DNA of 64,000 nucleotides, taken from contig RKRR01000113.1 in the NCBI GenBank assembly GCA_007571305.1, forward strand, positions 17,091-81,090. Reading direction: 5' to 3'. The notes under the pieces were generated by a model, which was not told where the DNA came from, did no database searches, and saw only the letters and a list, made by a program, of their open reading frames with translations. The stretch comes from Candidatus Poribacteria bacterium (GTDB lineage Bacteria; Poribacteria; WGA-4E; WGA-3G). Shown piece after piece: positions 60,962 through 64,000 of this stretch. Position numbers and translations under genes: made by a program. How positions within the stretch are numbered: position 1 is the stretch's first letter; every line of letters begins with the position of its first letter.

Positions 60962-61540
60962 ATGGATTTACAACAGATTAACGTCAAGGTCTTTACAACC
61001 GAAGATAGCAAAATCAACTATACCAACTTCATCAAGGTCTTCAACCGTTGGATGGAGGAGGCTGATTCAGAAGATTACTTGAACTACGCCGACTATTCAC
61101 ACGTTGATGCGGGGCCGGGTGTACTGTTGATTTTGAAGCAAGTTAACTATAGCATTGACAATGCTTACCACGAGCACGGTTTCCTCTACAACCGGAAGCA
61201 TGCGGTCGAAGGCGACAATGCTGACAAGATTCGCCAAGCATTCACAGAGGTGCTTTCCAAATGCGAACAACTCGAAGCAGCCGCAGAATTAGAGAACGCA
61301 GTGCATTTCAACGGCGCAAATCTCCTGTTTATGATAAACAATCGGCATATCGCACCGAATACATCAGAAACAGCGGCATCTATTCAGGCGGAATTGACAC
61401 CTGTCCTACAACAGATGTACGGCGGTGACGATTTCACGGTGGAACGCACCTCCGAAGACGCACGCGAACGGTTCGCCCTACGAGTCTCAGCGAACTCAGA
61501 TAAACCAATTTCAGCACTCCTCTCTAATCTCGGAGCCTAA
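60962..61540 (+). CDS. Conserved-looking protein upstream of a MoeB/ThiF gene, unknown
   Basis: 192 residues, no signal or TM, so cytosolic. It is acidic and mixed alpha-beta: INVKVFTTEDSKINYTNFIKVFNRWMEEAD, then GPGVLLILKQVNYSIDNAYHEHGFLYNRK. The C-terminus (SALLSNLGA) lacks a GlyGly tail, so it is not an obvious ubiquitin-like sulfur carrier. Its stop is 1 bp from the E1-like ATG, so translational coupling with that gene is very likely. Confidence 0.75.
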   Translation: MDLQQINVKVFTTEDSKINYTNFIKVFNRWMEEADSEDYLNYADYSHVDAGPGVLLILKQVNYSIDNAYHEHGFLYNRKHAVEGDNADKIRQAFTEVLSKCEQLEAAAELENAVHFNGANLLFMINNRHIAPNTSETAASIQAELTPVLQQMYGGDDFTVERTSEDARERFALRVSANSDKPISALLSNLGA

Positions 61541-61541
61541 G

Positions 61542-62348
61542 ATGTTTAACTTCAGCAACGAACAGATTGAACGCTACAGCCGACATATTATTCTCAAAGA
61601 GGTCGGTGGGATGGGGCAGACGCGGTTGCTTGAATCGAAAGTGCTACTCATCGGTGCGGGGGGACTCGGCTCCCCTATTGGAATGTATCTCGCGGCAGCA
61701 GGGGTCGGCACGCTCGGTATCATTGACGACGACGTAGTAGATCTCAGTAATTTACAGCGTCAAATATTGCACGGCATCAGTGACATCGGCGTTTTGAAGA
61801 CTAAATCCGCAGAAGCCACTATTGCAGAGATGAACCCTGATGTCAAGGTGATTCCCCACAACGAGCGTATCACCTCGGAAAACGTTTTCCAGATTCTGGA
61901 ACAATATGATCTGATTGTTGATGGATGCGACAACTTTCCGACCCGCTATCTCCTCAATGACGCATCTGTTATGCTTGGCAAGCCGATTGTGCACGGCAGC
62001 ATTTCCCAATTTGAAGGACAAGTCACCGTCCTTTACCCGGGCAAAGGTCCATGTTATCGATGTATCTTTTCCGAACCGCCCCCTGCAGGGATGGCACCGA
62101 GTTGCCAAGAAGCCGGTGTCTTTGGGGTGTTACCTGGCATTATCGGCACAATTCAAGCCGTTGAAGCCTTGAAAGTCCTACTGGACATTGGTGAACCGTT
62201 AATTGGGAGCCTTTTGCTTTTCGACGCGTTATCCATGGATTTCAACAGACTAAAACTTCGCCAAAATAGCGATTGCCCGATGTGTGGTGAAAATCCTACC
62301 ATCCACGAATTGATTAATTACGAGGAATTCTGTGAGGTACGTTGGTAG
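61542..62348 (+). CDS. MoeB/ThiF/HesA-family adenylyltransferase (E1-like)
   Basis: I chose ATG 61542, directly after the preceding stop. 268 residues. SNEQIERYSRHIILKEVGGMGQTRLLESKVLLIGAGGLGSP has the nucleotide loop; DDDVVDLSNLQRQILH carries the catalytic Arg region; DGCDNFPTRYLLND follows. Zinc Cys pairs are CYRC (about 175) and CPMC (about 247). It adenylates the C-terminus of a ubiquitin-like sulfur carrier in molybdopterin, thiamin or cysteine synthesis. No rhodanese domain is attached and no carrier gene adjoins. Its position beside sulfite reductase suggests sulfur transfer. Confidence 0.92.
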   Translation: MFNFSNEQIERYSRHIILKEVGGMGQTRLLESKVLLIGAGGLGSPIGMYLAAAGVGTLGIIDDDVVDLSNLQRQILHGISDIGVLKTKSAEATIAEMNPDVKVIPHNERITSENVFQILEQYDLIVDGCDNFPTRYLLNDASVMLGKPIVHGSISQFEGQVTVLYPGKGPCYRCIFSEPPPAGMAPSCQEAGVFGVLPGIIGTIQAVEALKVLLDIGEPLIGSLLLFDALSMDFNRLKLRQNSDCPMCGENPTIHELINYEEFCEVRW

Positions 62349-62409
62349 CCCAACGAATTTTGTGTAGGGCGAGATCTGTGTGCCTCGCCCATTTCGGGTT
62401 AAAGGAATT

Positions 62410-62893
62410 TTTGAATTTTGGCACTTTCTCTCGGACACAGTCCCCTTTCAGGCATAAGCACACCGGCGGAAATCTTCTCAGGGGAACCCCGTCTCGTCAA
62501 TGTAAACAGGCGTTTTGCCATGTTCCTGTATCTCTTGATGAAGGGTTGAAAGAGACTCTCACCGTTTTAGGGGACCCTGTTCTCTGTAGGTCGTGGTCTT
62601 TTTTTCGCGTGATATTGAGTTTCGATAAGGCAAAGAAGATGCCGTTTGTGGAAACACCGAAGTGTTTGGCACGGTCGGCAAGGGTGTGATCCGGAAAATC
62701 TGCGACATGCTGCCGAAGTCTATCGTAATCAATAGAGCGAGGGCCCTTAGGACCCGGCTTTTCATACGCAAATGGGTCTTCAGCCTCTAACCAGTTGTGG
62801 ATTGTCCGTCTTGAGACGCGAAACGTCCGTTCCGCGGCGGTTTTCCTGCCTCCCTTATGAATGAAATCCAGCACGCGTTTGCGTAAATTTATT
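62410..62893 (-). pseudogene. IS630-family transposase remnant
   Basis: Minus strand. INLRKRVLDFIHKGGRKTAAERTFRVSRRTIHNWLE (from about 62893, without a good start codon) is the IS630-type helix-turn-helix; a second HTH follows (HTLADRAKHFGVSTNGIFFALSKL). Near 62520 a frameshift is needed to reach HGKTPVYIDETGF, the first DDE motif. That frame then has TGA at 62480-62478 and again at 62450-62448 and ends soon after, so the catalytic core is lost. No inverted repeats were recognised. Confidence 0.82.
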
Positions 62894-62933
62894 GTATGGG
62901 GGCCTACCTTCCCGTAATGGAGTTTTCGAAAAA

Positions 62934-63962
62934 ATGAGACGTTTTGGCACCCAAGGTCGTGTGTATCCTGATCGGCATTACGTTGTCTCGCGAACTGAGG
63001 AAATTGCCGATTTTATCCACCGCCTCAAAGACGGACGCTATGTCGTCCTCTTTGCACCTCGCCAGACCGGTAAAACTACGTTTTTCCGATTAGCATTAGA
63101 CACGCTCATCGCCACGTCGTCAATCTATTTCCCGATTCAACTGAATTTTGAGGCATATAAAAATCTCTCAGTACCCGATTTCTATGCAGCTTTTTACAAA
63201 AGGGTTCGAAAGGAAATTGAGAAAGTTTTCCAAAAGCGGGAACAGCTGCCTGATGAGACACTCGCAAGTTTCCTAAATGACGCAAAGTTCACCAATCACA
63301 TCTCTATGATGGAGTTCTTTGAACAATTTGACGATTTTCTGGAAAGTCAACACAGCGGTGAGAAGGTCATCCTCATCATAGATGAATTTGATGGCATCCC
63401 TCAAACAGTCCTGGGTGATTTCCTTCATTCACTTCGCGACATCTATCTTTCTGATGAAAGGCGATGTCCCCACAGCGTAGGTATCGTCGGAGTCAAGAGT
63501 ATCGCGCAACTTAACTACGATAGATCCGTTTCTCCATTCAATATCCAAGACGAGTTTCACTTACCCAACTTCACCCACCAGCAGGTACAAGAACTCTTTG
63601 GGCAGTACACAGATGAAGTTAGGCAAACCTTTGCGCCGGAAGTTATTCGAGCACTCCATAGACAGACAGCAGGGCAACCCTTTCTGGTCAATCGATTTGC
63701 ACAAATTCTCACAGAAGAACTAGACATCCCAAGAACGAAAACAATTACGATGGCGCACTTCGTAAAGGCACACACAATGCTCCTTGAGGAAGAAAACGTC
63801 AATCTCACACATCTGCTGACGAATATCCGTAGAGATCCGCGTTTTGAAAACCTCCTGATGCGTATCGTCTCTTACCAGAGAGGCGTACAATTCAACTTAC
63901 GTAACGTGAGTTTGAAAAAAGTTTATGGCTTAGAAAGCCTTGGGACATCGTTGATTTGCTGA
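62934..63962 (+). CDS. AAA-like domain ATPase (PF14516-type), C-terminus possibly truncated
   Basis: I chose ATG 62934 (MRRFGTQGRVYPDRHYVVSRTEEI), the usual start of these proteins; the longer frame overlaps the IS630 remnant. 342 residues. Walker A is APRQTGKTTF (about 46-55) and Walker B is VILIIDEFD (about 150). QPFLVNRFAQIL belongs to the STAND/archaeal-ATPase-like lid region. The last residues (KKVYGLESLGTSLIC) look unlike the family and the stop lies within a perfect hairpin, so the original C-terminus may be cut off. The role is unknown. Confidence 0.8.
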   Translation: MRRFGTQGRVYPDRHYVVSRTEEIADFIHRLKDGRYVVLFAPRQTGKTTFFRLALDTLIATSSIYFPIQLNFEAYKNLSVPDFYAAFYKRVRKEIEKVFQKREQLPDETLASFLNDAKFTNHISMMEFFEQFDDFLESQHSGEKVILIIDEFDGIPQTVLGDFLHSLRDIYLSDERRCPHSVGIVGVKSIAQLNYDRSVSPFNIQDEFHLPNFTHQQVQELFGQYTDEVRQTFAPEVIRALHRQTAGQPFLVNRFAQILTEELDIPRTKTITMAHFVKAHTMLLEEENVNLTHLLTNIRRDPRFENLLMRIVSYQRGVQFNLRNVSLKKVYGLESLGTSLIC

Positions 63963-63980
63963 AGGTCAGAGACCTTCAGC
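63958..63980 (+). terminator. Perfect 10-bp hairpin overlapping the ATPase stop codon
   Basis: GCTGAAGGTC-AGA-GACCTTCAGC. No T-run follows within view. The stop codon TGA at 63960-63962 lies inside the left arm. Confidence 0.5.
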
Positions 63981-64000
63981 GAAGGTTTGGTTTCCAACAC

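Noticed and set aside
1..64000. UGA read as tryptophan or glycine (code 4 or 25)
   Set aside because: Several intact, full-length genes (pduL, the flavoprotein and the second exbD) end in TGA at the expected family length, and Trp is encoded by TGG throughout.
1..64000. tRNA, rRNA or CRISPR arrays
   Set aside because: No T-loop-like motif within a cloverleaf, no rRNA signature and no regularly spaced direct repeats were seen.

Overview
The window looks like a chromosomal contig of an uncultivated Gram-negative bacterium. The gene mix points to Candidatus Poribacteria or a close relative in the planctomycete/chlamydia neighbourhood: a small microcompartment locus, a DUF6785-type membrane protein, a PhyH dioxygenase, sugar-phosphate-isomerase-like and Gfo/Idh/MocA proteins, a redoxin-cytochrome-copper monooxygenase fusion, many TPR proteins, and IS1595 and IS630 debris. 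This assignment rests on family recognition only. The code is bacterial: TGA ends several intact genes. Promoters read as sigma70-type (TTGAnn, about 17 bp, TATAAT or TATACT). No tRNA, rRNA or CRISPR array was found.

Layout. 1-2735 (minus): three secreted or outer-membrane proteins rich in His or Cys; the barrel gene carries an in-frame TGA just after its signal peptide. 3045-7078 (plus): MsrP-like molybdoenzyme, a membrane-anchored metallopeptidase, a metallophosphoesterase and a TPR protein. 7235-9087: minimal microcompartment locus (BMC-H shell protein, PduL, flavoprotein) with a promoter inside the preceding TPR gene. 9336-13642: a secreted Ser/Arg-rich protein, a DUF5683-like protein, a lipoprotein and a Wzz-like protein. 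14490-20161: a 1106-residue lipobox-bearing beta-barrel protein with EF-hand-like loops, then ExbB (fused to a carboxypeptidase-regulatory-like domain) and two ExbD proteins, closed by a strong terminator.

20385-25280 (minus): glutamate synthase large subunit behind a near-consensus promoter and a structured leader of about 350 nt. 25693-27823: a secreted protein, a TolB-like beta-propeller and a decayed propeller paralogue. 28168-29327: a complete IS1595-type element (22-bp inverted repeats, 8-bp target duplication) with an amber-interrupted transposase; it sits between a consensus promoter and dihydrolipoamide dehydrogenase. 30884-36917 (minus): rpsA, metK, ahcY, a small membrane protein and a PfkB kinase, readable as a methyl-cycle cluster. 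37220-42970: a partner-switching and phosphorelay cluster (three STAS proteins, one HATPase, a REC-PP2C phosphatase, a REC protein, a PAS histidine kinase and a UspA protein). 43393-45335: divergent methyltransferase and YihY genes whose start codons are separated by only 8 bp.

45611-58021: metabolic and accessory genes: redoxin/cytochrome/copper oxygenase, DUF6785 protein, PDH E1 alpha, SRAP (HMCES/YedK), SDR, PhyH dioxygenase, TPR lipoprotein, TIM-barrel isomerase and two divergent Gfo/Idh/MocA proteins. 58187-62348: sulfur assimilation set: sulfite/nitrite reductase fused to a TusA-like domain, an unknown protein and a MoeB/ThiF E1-like enzyme. 62410-63962: IS630 remnant and an AAA-like ATPase.

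A MITE-like dispersed repeat with terminal TAACCCAAGTTGC-type inverted repeats recurs in at least six intergenic places and links otherwise unrelated regions.
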